A stretch of 64,000 nt of DNA from assembly GCF_900100965.1 (NCBI RefSeq), contig NZ_FMUJ01000004.1, positions 1 to 64,000 of the forward strand, read 5' to 3'. A program made the position numbers and the translations under genes. The stretch is from Variovorax sp. EL159. Lineage in GTDB: Bacteria; Pseudomonadota; Gammaproteobacteria; Burkholderiales; Burkholderiaceae_C. The notes below the pieces were generated by a model, which had not been told where the DNA came from, did not search any database, and was given only the letters and a program-made list of their open reading frames with translations. Within the stretch, counting starts at the first letter, position 1. Every line of letters begins with the position of its first letter. Below, one piece after another: positions 35,075-44,554 of this stretch.

Positions 35075-36020
35075 GACTCCAGACATCGGCTGGGAGCTGT
35101 ACCGCTCCTTTCTCAGCGTGCTGCGCGAGGGTTCTCTTTCAGGCGCGGCGCGCGCGCTGGGCATCACGCAGCCCACGGCCGGGCGCCATGTGGCCGCGCT
35201 CGAAGAAGCGCTGGGCGTGGTGCTCTTCACGCGCTCGCAGGTCGGGCTGCTGCCCACCGACGTCGCGCTGGCGCTGCGCACCCACGCCGAGGCCATGGAA
35301 AGCACCGCCGCGTCGCTGGCGCGCGCGGCCACCAGCCAGGGCGAAGGCGTGCGCGGCGTGGTGCGGGTGTCGGCCAGCGAAGTGATCAGCGTCGAGGTGC
35401 TGCCGCCCATCGTCGCGCGGCTGCGCGAGGCGCATCCGGCGCTGAAGGTCGAGCTGGTGGCGACCAACCGCGTGCAAGACCTGCTGCGGCGCGAGGCCGA
35501 CATCGCCGTGCGCATGGTGCGCCCCAGGCAGGAGCAGCTGGTGGCGCGCCGCATCGGGCAGATCGAACTCGGCCTGCATGCGCACCGCGACTACCTCGCG
35601 CGCCATGGCACGCCGCGCAAGCTCGAAGAGCTCTCGGGTCATGCGGTGATCGGCTACGACCAGCCTTCGGCCTTCGTGCGCAATGCGGGCAAGGCATTCA
35701 AGGGCTTCGGCCGCGACACCTTTTCGGTGCGCACCGACAGCGACCTGGCGCAACTGGCGCTGCTCCGCGTCGGTGCGGGCATCGGCATCTGCCAGGTCGG
35801 GCTGGCCCGGCGCAGCGACACGCTGGTGCGCCTCGTGCCGCGCACCTTCTCGATGAAGCTGGAGACCTGGATCACGATGCATGAAGACCTGCGCAACAGC
35901 CCGCGCTGCCGCGTGGCCTTCGACGCGCTGGTCGAAGGATTGCAACAGTACGTGGGCGCGGCCGAGGCGGGCAAGCCACAGGGGAAAATAGCCCGCGCAC
36001 GAACCACAGCACCCGAATGA
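35073..36020 (+). CDS. LysR-family transcriptional regulator
   Basis: 315 aa from the ATG at 35073; a longer in-frame start at 34995 would add an unlikely tail. The helix-turn-helix is EGSLSGAARALGITQPTAGR, then HVAALEEALGVVLFTRS. The effector domain contains VEVLPPIVARLREAHP. It is divergent from the epimerase-like gene, its likely target. Its stop overlaps the start of the next gene by 4 bp. Confidence 0.9.
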   Translation: MTPDIGWELYRSFLSVLREGSLSGAARALGITQPTAGRHVAALEEALGVVLFTRSQVGLLPTDVALALRTHAEAMESTAASLARAATSQGEGVRGVVRVSASEVISVEVLPPIVARLREAHPALKVELVATNRVQDLLRREADIAVRMVRPRQEQLVARRIGQIELGLHAHRDYLARHGTPRKLEELSGHAVIGYDQPSAFVRNAGKAFKGFGRDTFSVRTDSDLAQLALLRVGAGIGICQVGLARRSDTLVRLVPRTFSMKLETWITMHEDLRNSPRCRVAFDALVEGLQQYVGAAEAGKPQGKIARARTTAPE

Positions 36021-36505
36021 CAGACTCAGCAGACAACAACCTCCCCCTTCAGGAACCCCGCCTCTGGCGCGACGACCTCTGGACCGCCCGCGTCATCAAG
36101 AACGAAGAAGACGACGGCTGGGCCGTGGAGATGACCCGCCTGGGCGACCCCGAGCCCGCGCTCGTCGGCCCCTGGACGATGGGCCGCGACAAGAAGAACC
36201 CCAAGCCGCTCGACGGCCCCGCCTTCTCGACGCTGGTGAAGACCGCCGCCGAAGTCATCCGCCGCCACGAGCAGCAACTGCACGCCTCGCTCAACAAGAG
36301 CGTGACCGTCACCGCGCGCGACGACCGGCGCATCCGCGTGTCGCTGTCCATCGTGCCCGACGAGGACAACCCCTCGGCCACGCTCAGCGCGCACGACGAC
36401 GAAGACGATGCGGAGCTGGCCAGCGTCAATGTCTCGCCCGCCTTCAGGCTCACGGCGTCCAGCGCCACGGCCTGGATCGAAGCGGACTTCGCACGCCCTC
36501 GCTGA
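36017..36505 (+). CDS. Conserved hypothetical protein (162 aa)
   Basis: 162 aa, acidic and soluble with no signal or membrane segment. It starts MTDSADNNLPLQEPRLWRDD and contains RLGDPEPALVGPWTMGRDKK and SLNKSVTVTARDDRRIRVSL. The ATGA overlap with the LysR gene shows translational coupling. I recognise it only as a type of small protein conserved in Burkholderiales; function unknown. Confidence 0.75.
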   Translation: MTDSADNNLPLQEPRLWRDDLWTARVIKNEEDDGWAVEMTRLGDPEPALVGPWTMGRDKKNPKPLDGPAFSTLVKTAAEVIRRHEQQLHASLNKSVTVTARDDRRIRVSLSIVPDEDNPSATLSAHDDEDDAELASVNVSPAFRLTASSATAWIEADFARPR

Positions 36506-36569
36506 CGCGCTCTGACCACTCGTTGATCGCATCCACCGGAGACATTGCGCGCGAATAACACACGCCCCG

Positions 36570-36595
36570 CGCTTTCGCCAATTAGCGAAAAAGCG
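36570..36595 (+). other. First hairpin in the amide-operon leader region
   Basis: TTTCGC-CAATTA-GCGAAA (36573-36590) forms a 6-bp stem with a six-base loop. CGC/GCG pairs extend it across a two-base bulge. CACGCCCC (36561-36568) and GGGGTG (36608-36613) may close it further. If transcription starts upstream, this is part of the structured leader; no promoter could be placed with confidence. Confidence 0.4.
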
Positions 36596-36664
36596 TATGT
36601 TCACGCCGGGGTGAGTTGAGAAGAATCCGCCCCAACGAGCAATCGTTACCAGTCATACGACACC

Positions 36665-36707
36665 CGCTGCCAGTGCTGCCAGCGAGGCGTCGGGCAATAA
36701 AGCCCGA
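36665..36707 (+). promoter_or_regulatory. Putative ANTAR antiterminator RNA (two hairpins)
   Basis: Hairpin P1 (36665-36684): CGCTGCC / GCCAGCG-type... stem with one C-C mismatch around loop AGTGCT, a hexaloop with A1 and G4. Hairpin P2 (36690-36707): TCGGGC-AATAAA-GCCCGA, a perfect 6-bp stem with a hexaloop that has A1 but A4 instead of G4. They are five bases apart. ANTAR proteins (known) bind two such hairpins. P2's right arm is also the left arm of the terminator at 36701-36737, so the two folds exclude each other. The operon's last gene is AmiR. Confidence 0.7.
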
Positions 36708-36737
36708 ATCGGTTTCAACACCGGTTCGGGCTTTTTT
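36701..36737 (+). terminator. Leader terminator (attenuator) of the amide operon
   Basis: AGCCCGAATCGG (36701-36712) pairs with CCGGTTCGGGCT (36721-36732), 12 bp with one G-U, loop TTTCAACA, and T runs through 36737. It lies about 195 bases before the first operon gene and no complete gene ends just upstream, so it is best read as an attenuator. Confidence 0.85.
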
Positions 36738-36932
36738 GTTTTTTCGGTCGCAACGAAGCCTTTTCAAAACGGATGCGCGTCATCCGGGGGCGGCGCTTTG
36801 CCCGAAGAAAAAGCACTGGCAACGCAGCGTTCGTTTGCAGGAGCCGCGCGGCGGGAGGAGACACCCAAAGCACGGCTTCGAAGGTCGGATGTTCCTGATG
36901 ACTCGCACAAACACAAAGCAAAGGAATTTGAC
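36738..36932 (+). other. Leader between terminator and first amide-operon gene
   Basis: No gene is supported here. A small dyad GGATG-CGCG-TCATCC occurs near 36771-36785. The ribosome binding site of the next gene is AAAGGA at about 36920. Confidence 0.4.
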
Positions 36933-38126
36933 ATGACGAACCCCTTCAACCGCCGCCAGATCGTGAAGACCGGCGGCTCGATGATCGTGCTGGGCGCCGC
37001 GGGCAGCGTGGCCCGTCTGGCCGCCGCGCAGGATGGCAATACCGTGAAGCTCGGCCTGCTGCATTCGCTCTCGGGCACCATCGCCATCGCCGAGGCCTCG
37101 CTGGTCGATGCCGAAAAGCTCGCCATCGAAGAGATCAACGCCGCCGGCGGCGTGATGGGCAAGAAGATCGAGGCCGTGGTCGAAGACGGCGCCAGCGAGA
37201 ACCCGGTGTTCGCCGAGAAGGCGCGCAAGCTGCTGGAGCGCGACAAGGTCGCGGCCATCATCGGCTGCTACACCTCGGCCTCGCGCAAGGCGCTGCTGCC
37301 GGTGCTCGCGCAGGCCAAGGGCCTGCTGTTCTACCCCACCTACTACGAAGGCCAGGAGCAGGACAAGCGCGTGTTCTATCCCTCGCAGGAGGCCACGCAG
37401 TCGGTGATCGCGGCGGTCGAATGGATGGCGCGCGAGAAGGGCAAGAGCTTCTTCCTGGTGGGCTCCGACTACATCTATCCGCGCACCTGCAACAAGATCG
37501 CCAAGCCGGCCATCGCCAAGGCCGGCGGCAAGGTGGTGGGCGAGGAATACGCGCCGCTGGGCCACACCGAGTTCTCTTCGATCATCAACAAGATCAAGGC
37601 AGCCAAGCCCGACTGCATCTACAGCACGGTGGTGGGCGGCTCCAACGTGGCGCTCTACAAGCAGCTGCGCGCGGCGGGTCTCGACGGCGCCAAGCAGGTG
37701 CTGCTGTCGACCGTGGTGTCGGAGAACGAGATCGAAGGCATCGGCAAGGACAACGCCGCCGGCTACTACGCCTGCATGGGCTACTTCCAGAGCATCAAGT
37801 CGCCGGCCAACGAGAAGTTCGTGAAGGCCTTCAAGGCCAAGTACGGGCAGGACCGCGTGATCGGCGATCCGATGGAGGTGGCCTACAACTGCGTGTACCT
37901 GTGGAAGCTGGCGGTCGAGAAGGCCAAGTCATTCGACGTCGACAAGGTCACGGCCGCCGCGGCCGGCGTGGAGATCGAGGCGCCCGAAGGCACGGTGCGC
38001 GTGCACGCCACCAACCACCACGTGTGGAAGAAGGTGCGCGTGGGCCGCGCGCGGCCCGACGGCCAATTCGACATCGTCTGGGAATCGCCGCAGCTGGTCG
38101 AGCCCAACCCCTTCCCCAAGGTCTGA
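36933..38126 (+). CDS. Amide/urea-type ABC transporter substrate-binding protein (UrtA-like)
   Basis: 397 aa. The N-terminus has a Tat-like export signal (NRRQIVKTGGSMIVLGAAGS..RLAAAQ). The mature domain belongs to the UrtA/FmdD/AmiC branch of periplasmic-binding proteins: GLLHSLSGTIAIAEASLVDA, GCYTSASRKALLPVL, LLFYPTYYEGQE, GSDYIYPRTCNK. It is the first gene after the attenuator. Context with AmiE suggests it binds short aliphatic amides (inference), though urea is the classic ligand of UrtA. It is a paralogue of the cytosolic sensor at 46294. Confidence 0.85.
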   Translation: MTNPFNRRQIVKTGGSMIVLGAAGSVARLAAAQDGNTVKLGLLHSLSGTIAIAEASLVDAEKLAIEEINAAGGVMGKKIEAVVEDGASENPVFAEKARKLLERDKVAAIIGCYTSASRKALLPVLAQAKGLLFYPTYYEGQEQDKRVFYPSQEATQSVIAAVEWMAREKGKSFFLVGSDYIYPRTCNKIAKPAIAKAGGKVVGEEYAPLGHTEFSSIINKIKAAKPDCIYSTVVGGSNVALYKQLRAAGLDGAKQVLLSTVVSENEIEGIGKDNAAGYYACMGYFQSIKSPANEKFVKAFKAKYGQDRVIGDPMEVAYNCVYLWKLAVEKAKSFDVDKVTAAAAGVEIEAPEGTVRVHATNHHVWKKVRVGRARPDGQFDIVWESPQLVEPNPFPKV

Positions 38127-38139
38127 GCCGGGCGCCGAC

Positions 38140-39042
38140 ATGAATTTCGACATCGCGGTGATGCAGGTCTTCAACGGCGTGAGCCTGTTCACCATCCTGC
38201 TGCTGATGGCCATCGGGCTGGCCATCGTCTTCGGCCTGATGGGCGTCATCAACATGGCGCACGGCGAGCTGATGGCGCTAGGCGCCTACATGACCTACCT
38301 GGCGGCGCGCTTCTTCGAGTACTTCGCGCCGGGCTGGATGGGCCTGTACCTGTTCGCCGCGATTCCGTTCGCGTTCGGCGTGACCTTCGCATTCGGCTAT
38401 GTGCTGGAGCGCGGCTTCATCCGCTTCTTCTACGACCGGCCGCTGGACACCCTGCTCGCCACCTGGGGCCTGAGCCTCATGCTGCAGCAGGCCTACCGCT
38501 CGATCTTCGGCGCGCAGGAGGTGAGCGTGCCGCTGGCCTCGTGGCTCGCGGGGGCGTGGGAGCCGACGCCGGGCATCCAGCTGCCGCTCACGCGCATCTT
38601 CATCGTGGGGCTGACGGCCATCGTCGCCATCGGCGTGTACCTGTTGCTGTACCGCACACCGTGGGGGCTCAAGGTGCGCGCGGTGACGCAGAACCGCGCC
38701 ATTGCCGGCGCGGTGGGCATCGACACGCACCGCGTCGATGCGATGACCTTCGCGCTGGGCTCCGGGCTTGCGGGCATCGCGGGCGCGGTGTTCACGATGA
38801 TCGGCTCGACCAACCCCGGCACGGGCCAGCTCTACATCGTCGACTCGTTCATCGTGGTGGTGTTCGGCGGCGTGCAGAGCCTGATCGGCACGGCCCTTTC
38901 GGGCTTTGCCATCGCGCAGTCGCAGACCTGGCTCGAATACCTCATGAGCGGCTCGATGGCCAAGGCCACGATATTGCTGCTGGTGATCGCGGTGCTGTAC
39001 TTCCGGCCCAACGGGCTGTTCGCGACGCGCTCGAGGAGCTGA
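38140..39042 (+). CDS. Urt-type ABC permease 1 (UrtB-like)
   Basis: 300 aa polytopic membrane protein with FGLMGVINMAHGELMALGAY, the branched-chain/urea permease signature. GGVQSLIGTALSGFAIAQSQ near the C-terminus is typical of UrtB. It forms the channel with the next gene product. It lies 13 bases after the binding-protein gene. Confidence 0.88.
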   Translation: MNFDIAVMQVFNGVSLFTILLLMAIGLAIVFGLMGVINMAHGELMALGAYMTYLAARFFEYFAPGWMGLYLFAAIPFAFGVTFAFGYVLERGFIRFFYDRPLDTLLATWGLSLMLQQAYRSIFGAQEVSVPLASWLAGAWEPTPGIQLPLTRIFIVGLTAIVAIGVYLLLYRTPWGLKVRAVTQNRAIAGAVGIDTHRVDAMTFALGSGLAGIAGAVFTMIGSTNPGTGQLYIVDSFIVVVFGGVQSLIGTALSGFAIAQSQTWLEYLMSGSMAKATILLLVIAVLYFRPNGLFATRSRS

Positions 39043-39046
39043 CGGC

Positions 39047-40114
39047 ATGGGCATGAAGAAGCTTTCTCCCCAACGCAGGAGCGACCTCGCCGGCATGGTG
39101 GCCGTGCTGTTGCTGCTGGCCGTGGTGCTGCCACTCACGCTCGACCCGTTCCGCCTGAACCTCGTGAGCAAGTACCTGGCCTTCGCGTTCGTCGCGATCG
39201 GCGTGGTGCTCACCTGGGGCTACGGCGGCGTGCTCAGCCTGGGCCAAGGCATGTTCTTCGGCCTGGGCGGCTACATGATGGCGATGTTCCTCAAGCTCGA
39301 GGCCTCGGCGCCCGAGCTGCCCGACTTCATGGTGTGGAGCAGCGTCGACCAGCTGCCTTCGTGGTGGGTGCCCTTCCACTCGCTGGGCTGGACCGTGGTG
39401 GGCATCCTCGCGATTCCGGCGGTGCTGGCGTATGTCTTCTCATACGCGATCTTCAAGCGGCGCGTGAGCGGCGTGTACTTTGCCATCGTCACGCTGTCGC
39501 TGGCGCTCACGCTCACCGTGGTGGTGGTCGGCCAGCAGGGCGACACCGGCGGTGCCAACGGCATCACCGATTTCCGCACGCTGCTGGGCTGGGACATCGC
39601 GGGCGACGATGCCAAGCGCGTCATGTACTTCATCGAGGTGCTGGCCGTCGCGCTGGTGATGGCGGTGTCGCTCGTGATCGTGCGCAGCCGCTTCGGCAAG
39701 ATCCTGATCGCCATCCGCGACCGCGAAGACCGCGTGCGCTTCAGCGGCTACAACACGGCACACATGAAGGCCTTCGTGTTCGCGGTGGCGGCAGTCTTGT
39801 CGTCCATCGGCGGCGCGTTCTACAGCCTGCAGGTGGGGCTGATCGCACCGGGTGTGATCGGCGTGGTGGCCTCGGTGGAGATGGTCATTTACGCGGCGGT
39901 CGGCGGACGACTGTCGATCCCGGGCGCGGTGATCGGCGCGCTGCTCATCGGTTTTCTCAAGTCGTACCTGTCGGAGACCTTTCCCGAAGGCTGGCTGTAC
40001 TTCCTGGGCGCGGTGTTCATCCTCGTGGTGTGGGCCATGCCGAACGGGCTCGCGGGCCTGGGCGACAAGCTGCTGCGCCGTTCGCGACGCGATGGCGCGG
40101 AGGCAACGCCATGA
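39047..40114 (+). CDS. Urt-type ABC permease 2 (UrtC-like)
   Basis: 355 aa membrane protein with LTWGYGGVLSLGQGMFFGLG, GANGITDFRTLLG and GRLSIPGAVIGALLIGFLKS, all characteristic of UrtC. It begins 4 bases after the UrtB-like stop and its own stop overlaps the next start by 4 bp. Confidence 0.88.
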   Translation: MGMKKLSPQRRSDLAGMVAVLLLLAVVLPLTLDPFRLNLVSKYLAFAFVAIGVVLTWGYGGVLSLGQGMFFGLGGYMMAMFLKLEASAPELPDFMVWSSVDQLPSWWVPFHSLGWTVVGILAIPAVLAYVFSYAIFKRRVSGVYFAIVTLSLALTLTVVVVGQQGDTGGANGITDFRTLLGWDIAGDDAKRVMYFIEVLAVALVMAVSLVIVRSRFGKILIAIRDREDRVRFSGYNTAHMKAFVFAVAAVLSSIGGAFYSLQVGLIAPGVIGVVASVEMVIYAAVGGRLSIPGAVIGALLIGFLKSYLSETFPEGWLYFLGAVFILVVWAMPNGLAGLGDKLLRRSRRDGAEATP

Positions 40115-40911
40115 ACACGGCGATGACCATGCCCAACAGCGGCATGCCGCAGGCGGCCACCGGCTTCTCGCATTCGAGCGAACAGATCCTGCGCGTCGAA
40201 GACCTTACCGTGTCCTTCGACGGCTTCAAGGCCGTGGACGGCCTGAGCCTCTCGGTCGCGCGCAACGAGCTGCGCGTGATCATCGGCCCGAACGGCGCGG
40301 GCAAGACCACGCTGCTGGACATGATCTGCGGCAAGACCCGGCCGAGCGCGGGCCGCGTGCTGTTCAACGGCCAGGACCTGGGGCGCCTGAACGAGTACGA
40401 GATCGTGCGCGCCGGCGTGGGCCGCAAGTTCCAGACGCCCTCGGTCTACGAAGACCTCACGGTGCTGGAGAACTTCGAGATCTCGCTGCCGCGCATGCAC
40501 GGCCTGCTGCAGTCGCTGACGTTTCGCCGCACGCCCGCGCTGCGCGAGCGCATCGACGCTATGGCCGAGCAGGTCTTTCTGGCCGAGCGGCTCGGCCATC
40601 GCGCCGGGCAACTCAGCCACGGGCAGAAGCAGTGGCTGGAGATCGGCATGTTGCTGATGCAGGAGCCCGAGCTGCTGTTGCTCGACGAACCCGTGGCCGG
40701 CATGAGCCCGCGCGAACGCGAGCAGACCGGCGACCTGCTGCGCCGCATCTCGGCGGGCAAGTCGGTGGTGGTGATCGAGCACGACATGGACTTCGTCAAG
40801 CGCATCGCGCACCGCGTGACGGTGCTGCACCAGGGGCGCGTGCTGAGCGAAGGCACGGCGGCGCAGGTGCAGGCCGACCCGCGCGTGATCGACGTGTACC
40901 TCGGCCATTGA
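40111..40911 (+). CDS. Urt-type ABC ATPase 1 (UrtD-like)
   Basis: 266 aa. Walker A GPNGAGKTT; the signature region is LSHGQKQWLEIGMLL, diagnostic of UrtD; Walker B LLLDEPVAGMSP; switch IEHDMDFVK. An N-terminal extension (about 25 residues, MNTAMTMPNSGMPQAATGFS) precedes the ATPase core. Translationally coupled to the UrtC-like gene. Confidence 0.9.
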   Translation: MNTAMTMPNSGMPQAATGFSHSSEQILRVEDLTVSFDGFKAVDGLSLSVARNELRVIIGPNGAGKTTLLDMICGKTRPSAGRVLFNGQDLGRLNEYEIVRAGVGRKFQTPSVYEDLTVLENFEISLPRMHGLLQSLTFRRTPALRERIDAMAEQVFLAERLGHRAGQLSHGQKQWLEIGMLLMQEPELLLLDEPVAGMSPREREQTGDLLRRISAGKSVVVIEHDMDFVKRIAHRVTVLHQGRVLSEGTAAQVQADPRVIDVYLGH

Positions 40912-40928
40912 GCGAAGGAGTGATTCAG

Positions 40929-41618
40929 ATGCTCGAAGTCTCCGAACTCAACGTGGCGTATGGCGAGTCGCACGTCATCCGCGATGTGTCGCTGCGCGTT
41001 GCGCCCGACGAAGCGGTGGCCATCATGGGCCGCAACGGCATGGGCAAGACCACGCTGCTGAAGTCGCTCATCGGCCTGTTGCCCGCGCGCGGCGGCAGCA
41101 TCCGCCTGGGCGATGCCGACATCACGAAGCTGCCGAGCTACCAGCGCGTGGCGAAGGGCCTGGCCTTCGTGCCGCAGGGGCGCATGGTGTTTCCGTTTCT
41201 CACGGTGGAGCAGAACATCCTCTCGGGTGCCGCGAAGTCGGGCCACCGCACGGTGCCCGACTACCTCTACAAGTTCTTCCCGGTGCTCAAGGACATGAAG
41301 CAGCGCCGCGCCGGCAACCTCTCGGGCGGGCAGCAGCAGATGCTGGCGATTGCGCGCGCGCTGATCTCCGAGCCCAAGGTGCTGATCCTCGACGAGCCGA
41401 CCGAGGGCATCCAGCCTTCGATCATCAAGGAGATCGCGCAGACGATGAACGTGCTGCGCGCCGAGCGCGGCTTCGCCATCGTGGTGTCGGAGCAGGTGCT
41501 GAGCTTCGCGCTCGACCTGGCCGACCGCTTTCTCGTCATCGACCGCGGGCGCCTCGTGCACGACGAAGCGCGCGCGACGCTCGACCAGGACAAGGTCCGA
41601 TCTTTTCTGACCGTGTGA
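40929..41618 (+). CDS. Urt-type ABC ATPase 2 (UrtE-like)
   Basis: 229 aa. It starts [20 protein letters not shown], close to UrtE N-termini. Walker [29 protein letters not shown], signature LSGGQQQML, Walker [13 protein letters not shown], switch VSEQVLSFA. Completes the five-gene importer. Confidence 0.9.
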   Translation: MLEVSELNVAYGESHVIRDVSLRVAPDEAVAIMGRNGMGKTTLLKSLIGLLPARGGSIRLGDADITKLPSYQRVAKGLAFVPQGRMVFPFLTVEQNILSGAAKSGHRTVPDYLYKFFPVLKDMKQRRAGNLSGGQQQMLAIARALISEPKVLILDEPTEGIQPSIIKEIAQTMNVLRAERGFAIVVSEQVLSFALDLADRFLVIDRGRLVHDEARATLDQDKVRSFLTV

Positions 41619-41661
41619 CCCCTCTTTCATTTTTTCCTCAACCCCCATCAGGAGCAGCGTC

Positions 41662-42699
41662 ATGAGACATGGTGATATTTCGAGCAGCAACGATTGCGTT
41701 GGCGTCGCGGTCGTCAACTACAAGATGCCCCGCCTGCACACCAAGGCCGAGGTGCTGGACAACGCCCGCAAGATCGGCGAGATGCTGGTCGGCATGAAGA
41801 AGGGCCTGCCGGGCATGGACCTGGTGATCTTTCCCGAGTATTCGACGCACGGGATCATGTACGACGCGAAGGAGATGTACGACACCGCCGCCGCCGTGCC
41901 CGGCGAAGAGACCGCGATCTTCGCGGACGCCTGCCGCCGCGCCAACGTGTGGGGCGTGTTCTCGCTGACCGGCGAGCGCCACGAGGAGCACCCGAACAAG
42001 GCGCCCTACAACACGCTGATCCTCATGAACAACAAGGGCGAGATCGTCCAGAAGTACCGCAAGATCATGCCGTGGGTGCCCATCGAGGGCTGGTACCCGG
42101 GCGACTGCACCTACGTGAGCGAAGGCCCCAAGGGCATGAAGATGAGCCTCATCATCTGCGACGACGGCAACTACCCCGAGATCTGGCGCGACTGCGCGAT
42201 GCGCGGCGCCGAACTCATCATCCGCTGCCAGGGCTACATGTACCCGGCCAAGGAGCAGCAGATCCTGGTGTCGAAGGCCATGGCCTTCATGAACAACACC
42301 TACGTGGCGGTGGCCAACGCGGCGGGCTTCGACGGCGTGTACTCGTACTTCGGCCACTCGGCGCTGATCGGCTTCGACGGCCGTACGCTCGGCGAATGCG
42401 GCGAGGAAGAGATGGGCATCAACTACGCCGAGCTCTCGATGAGCCTGATCCGCGATGCGCGCAAGAACGGCCAGTCGCAGAACCACCTGTTCAAGCTGGT
42501 GCACCGCGGCTACACCGGCACCATCAACTCGGGCGACGGCGACAAGGGCGTGGCGGCCTGCCCCTACAACTTCTACACGCAGTGGATCAACGACCCCGAG
42601 GGCACGCGCGAGATGGTGGAGTCGTTCACGCGCAGCACGGTCGGCACGCCCGAATGCCCGATCGAGGGCATTCCGAACGAACCCGCGAAGCATCGCTGA
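41662..42699 (+). CDS. amiE: Aliphatic amidase
   Basis: 345 aa nitrilase-superfamily enzyme that hydrolyses short aliphatic amides such as acetamide to the acid and ammonia. It aligns without gaps to what I know of P. aeruginosa AmiE at the N-terminus ([11 protein letters not shown]), and the triad falls on identical numbers: E59 (FPEYS), K134 (KYRKIMPW) and C166 (IICDDGN). Known homologues are homohexamers in the cytoplasm. It lies 43 bases after the transporter ATPase. Formamidase (AmiF) is a near relative but usually shorter and different at the N-terminus. Confidence 0.95.
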   Translation: MRHGDISSSNDCVGVAVVNYKMPRLHTKAEVLDNARKIGEMLVGMKKGLPGMDLVIFPEYSTHGIMYDAKEMYDTAAAVPGEETAIFADACRRANVWGVFSLTGERHEEHPNKAPYNTLILMNNKGEIVQKYRKIMPWVPIEGWYPGDCTYVSEGPKGMKMSLIICDDGNYPEIWRDCAMRGAELIIRCQGYMYPAKEQQILVSKAMAFMNNTYVAVANAAGFDGVYSYFGHSALIGFDGRTLGECGEEEMGINYAELSMSLIRDARKNGQSQNHLFKLVHRGYTGTINSGDGDKGVAACPYNFYTQWINDPEGTREMVESFTRSTVGTPECPIEGIPNEPAKHR

Positions 42700-42719
42700 G
42701 CCGAGGGACCCGCAAACCC

Positions 42720-43730
42720 ATGGACTACGAGATCTTCGACCTCGGCGACGTCGTGCTGCAGCGGGGCGCGACCTTGCGCAACGCAAAGCTCGCCTACAAG
42801 ACCTACGGCACGCTCAACGCCGACAAGAGCAACGTCATCGTCTACCCGACCTGGTACTCGGGCCAGCACTACGACAACGAATGGCTCATCGGCCCGGGCA
42901 TGGCGCTCGACCCGGCGAAGTACTTCATCATCGTGCCGAACATGCTGGGCAATGGCCTCTCGTCTTCGCCCAGCAACACGCCCGAGCCCTACAACCTGGC
43001 GCGCTTTCCGAACGTCACGCTCTACGACAACGTGACGCTGCAGCACCGGCTGGTGACGGAGAAATTCGGCATCGAGCGCATCGCGCTGGTGGTGGGCTGG
43101 TCGATGGGTGCGCAGCAGACCAACCAGTGGGGCTGCCTGTACCCGGACATGGTCCGGCGCATCGCGCCCTTCTGCGGCTCGGCGAAGACGGCGCCGCACA
43201 ACATCGTGTTTCTCGAAGGCGTGAAGGCGGCGCTCACGGCCGATGCGGCGTGGAACGGCGGCTGGTACGCCACGCCACCGAGCAAGGGCTTGCGAGCGGT
43301 GGGCCGCGTGTATGCGGGCTGGGGTTTGTCGCAGCCTTTCTACATGCAGGAACTGTGGCGCGAGCTGGGCTTCAGCTCGCTCGAAGACTTCCTGGTCGGC
43401 TACTGGGAGGGCTTCTTCCTGAAGAAGGACGCCAACAACCTGCTCGCGATGCTGTGGTCGTGGCAGAACGGAGACATCAGCGACAACCCGGTGTTCAAGG
43501 GCGACTTCAAGAAGGCACTGGGCGCCATCAAGGCGCGCGCGATCGTGATGCCCGCCGAGCGCGACCTGTACTTTCCGGTGGCCGACAACGAATGGGAGGT
43601 GTCGCACATGCCGAACGCCGAGTGCCGCCCGATCCCCGGCGTGTGGGGCCACTTCGCGGGCGGCGGCAGCAGCCCCGTCGACACCCGCTTCGTCGATACC
43701 GCCCTCAAGGAACTGCTCGCCACGCCATGA
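42720..43730 (+). CDS. Alpha/beta hydrolase, homoserine-acetyltransferase-like
   Basis: 336 aa from the ATG at 42720. The nucleophile elbow is VVGWSMGAQQ (G-x-S-x-G); the likely acid is in PAERDLYFP and the histidine in GVWGHFAGGG. The overall pattern is that of MetX-like acyltransferases or hydrolases. In this operon it could hydrolyse an ester or process an acyl product of the amidase (inference). It starts 20 bases after amiE and overlaps the MoxR-type gene by 4 bp. Confidence 0.8.
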   Translation: MDYEIFDLGDVVLQRGATLRNAKLAYKTYGTLNADKSNVIVYPTWYSGQHYDNEWLIGPGMALDPAKYFIIVPNMLGNGLSSSPSNTPEPYNLARFPNVTLYDNVTLQHRLVTEKFGIERIALVVGWSMGAQQTNQWGCLYPDMVRRIAPFCGSAKTAPHNIVFLEGVKAALTADAAWNGGWYATPPSKGLRAVGRVYAGWGLSQPFYMQELWRELGFSSLEDFLVGYWEGFFLKKDANNLLAMLWSWQNGDISDNPVFKGDFKKALGAIKARAIVMPAERDLYFPVADNEWEVSHMPNAECRPIPGVWGHFAGGGSSPVDTRFVDTALKELLATP

Positions 43731-44554
43731 ACGCCGCCCTCCCCCGCGCAGCCGATCCGCTCGCCAGCTACCGCATCGAGTCCGAGCCCTTCTACCGGCC
43801 CGCCGGCAATGAAGTGATGCTCTACGAGCAGGCCTACCGCCACCGCATGCCGTTGATCCTCAAGGGGCCGACCGGGTGCGGCAAGACCCGCTTCGTGGAG
43901 CACATGGCATGGTCGCTCGGGCGGCCACTGGTCACGCTGGCGTGCAACGAGGACATGACGGCGTCGGACCTCGTGGGGCGCTACCTGCTCGATGCGAACG
44001 GCACGGCCTGGCACGACGGCCCGCTGACGCTGGCGGTGCGCCACGGCGGCATCTGCTACCTCGACGAGGTGGTGGAGGCGCGGCAGGACACCACGGTGGT
44101 GATCCATCCGCTGACGGATGCGCGCCGCATCCTGCCGCTCGACAAGAAGGGCGAGCTGGTGCACGCTCACCCCGACTTCCAGCTCGTGGTGTCGTACAAC
44201 CCCGGCTACCAGAGCAGCGCGAAGGACATGAAGCCTTCGACGCGGCAGCGCTTCGCGGCGCTGGAGTTCGACTACCCCGACAGCACGCTCGAAGCGGAGA
44301 TCGTCGCGCACGAGGCCGGGGTCGGGCTCGAACTGGCCGCGAAGCTGGTGGCCATTGCGCGCTGCTCGCGCGAGCTGAAGCATCGCGGGCTCGACGAAGG
44401 CGTGTCGACGCGCATGCTGATCTATGCGGGCGTGCTCATCCGCGACGGCGTGTCGCCGCGCGACAGCTGCGACATGACGATGACCCGCGCGCTCACCGAC
44501 GACCCCGACATGGCGAGCGCGCTGCAGGGCTTCGTGGCCGCGCAGTTCGGATGA
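43727..44554 (+). CDS. MoxR-type AAA+ ATPase (CbbQ/NorQ group)
   Basis: 275 aa. Walker A GPTGCGKT (residues 47-54), Walker B ICYLDEVVEA (about 108), sensor SYNPGYQSSAKDMKPSTRQR. The CbbQ/NirQ/NorQ group works with a VWA partner to activate or load a metal into a target enzyme, and the VWA gene follows with a 4-bp overlap. P. aeruginosa amiB, also an ATPase in an amidase operon, is a possible functional parallel. The target here is unknown. Confidence 0.86.
   Translation: MNAALPRAADPLASYRIESEPFYRPAGNEVMLYEQAYRHRMPLILKGPTGCGKTRFVEHMAWSLGRPLVTLACNEDMTASDLVGRYLLDANGTAWHDGPLTLAVRHGGICYLDEVVEARQDTTVVIHPLTDARRILPLDKKGELVHAHPDFQLVVSYNPGYQSSAKDMKPSTRQRFAALEFDYPDSTLEAEIVAHEAGVGLELAAKLVAIARCSRELKHRGLDEGVSTRMLIYAGVLIRDGVSPRDSCDMTMTRALTDDPDMASALQGFVAAQFG

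Noticed and set aside
36813..36835. Sigma-54 promoter (TGGCA-like) before the transporter operon
   Set aside because: The -12 GC element is not at the right spacing and the site lies downstream of the attenuator.
36506..36932. Guanidine (ykkC) or other metabolite riboswitch before the Urt-type transporter
   Set aside because: None of the ykkC conserved segments is visible; the two-hairpin/terminator design with a linked ANTAR gene explains the leader better.
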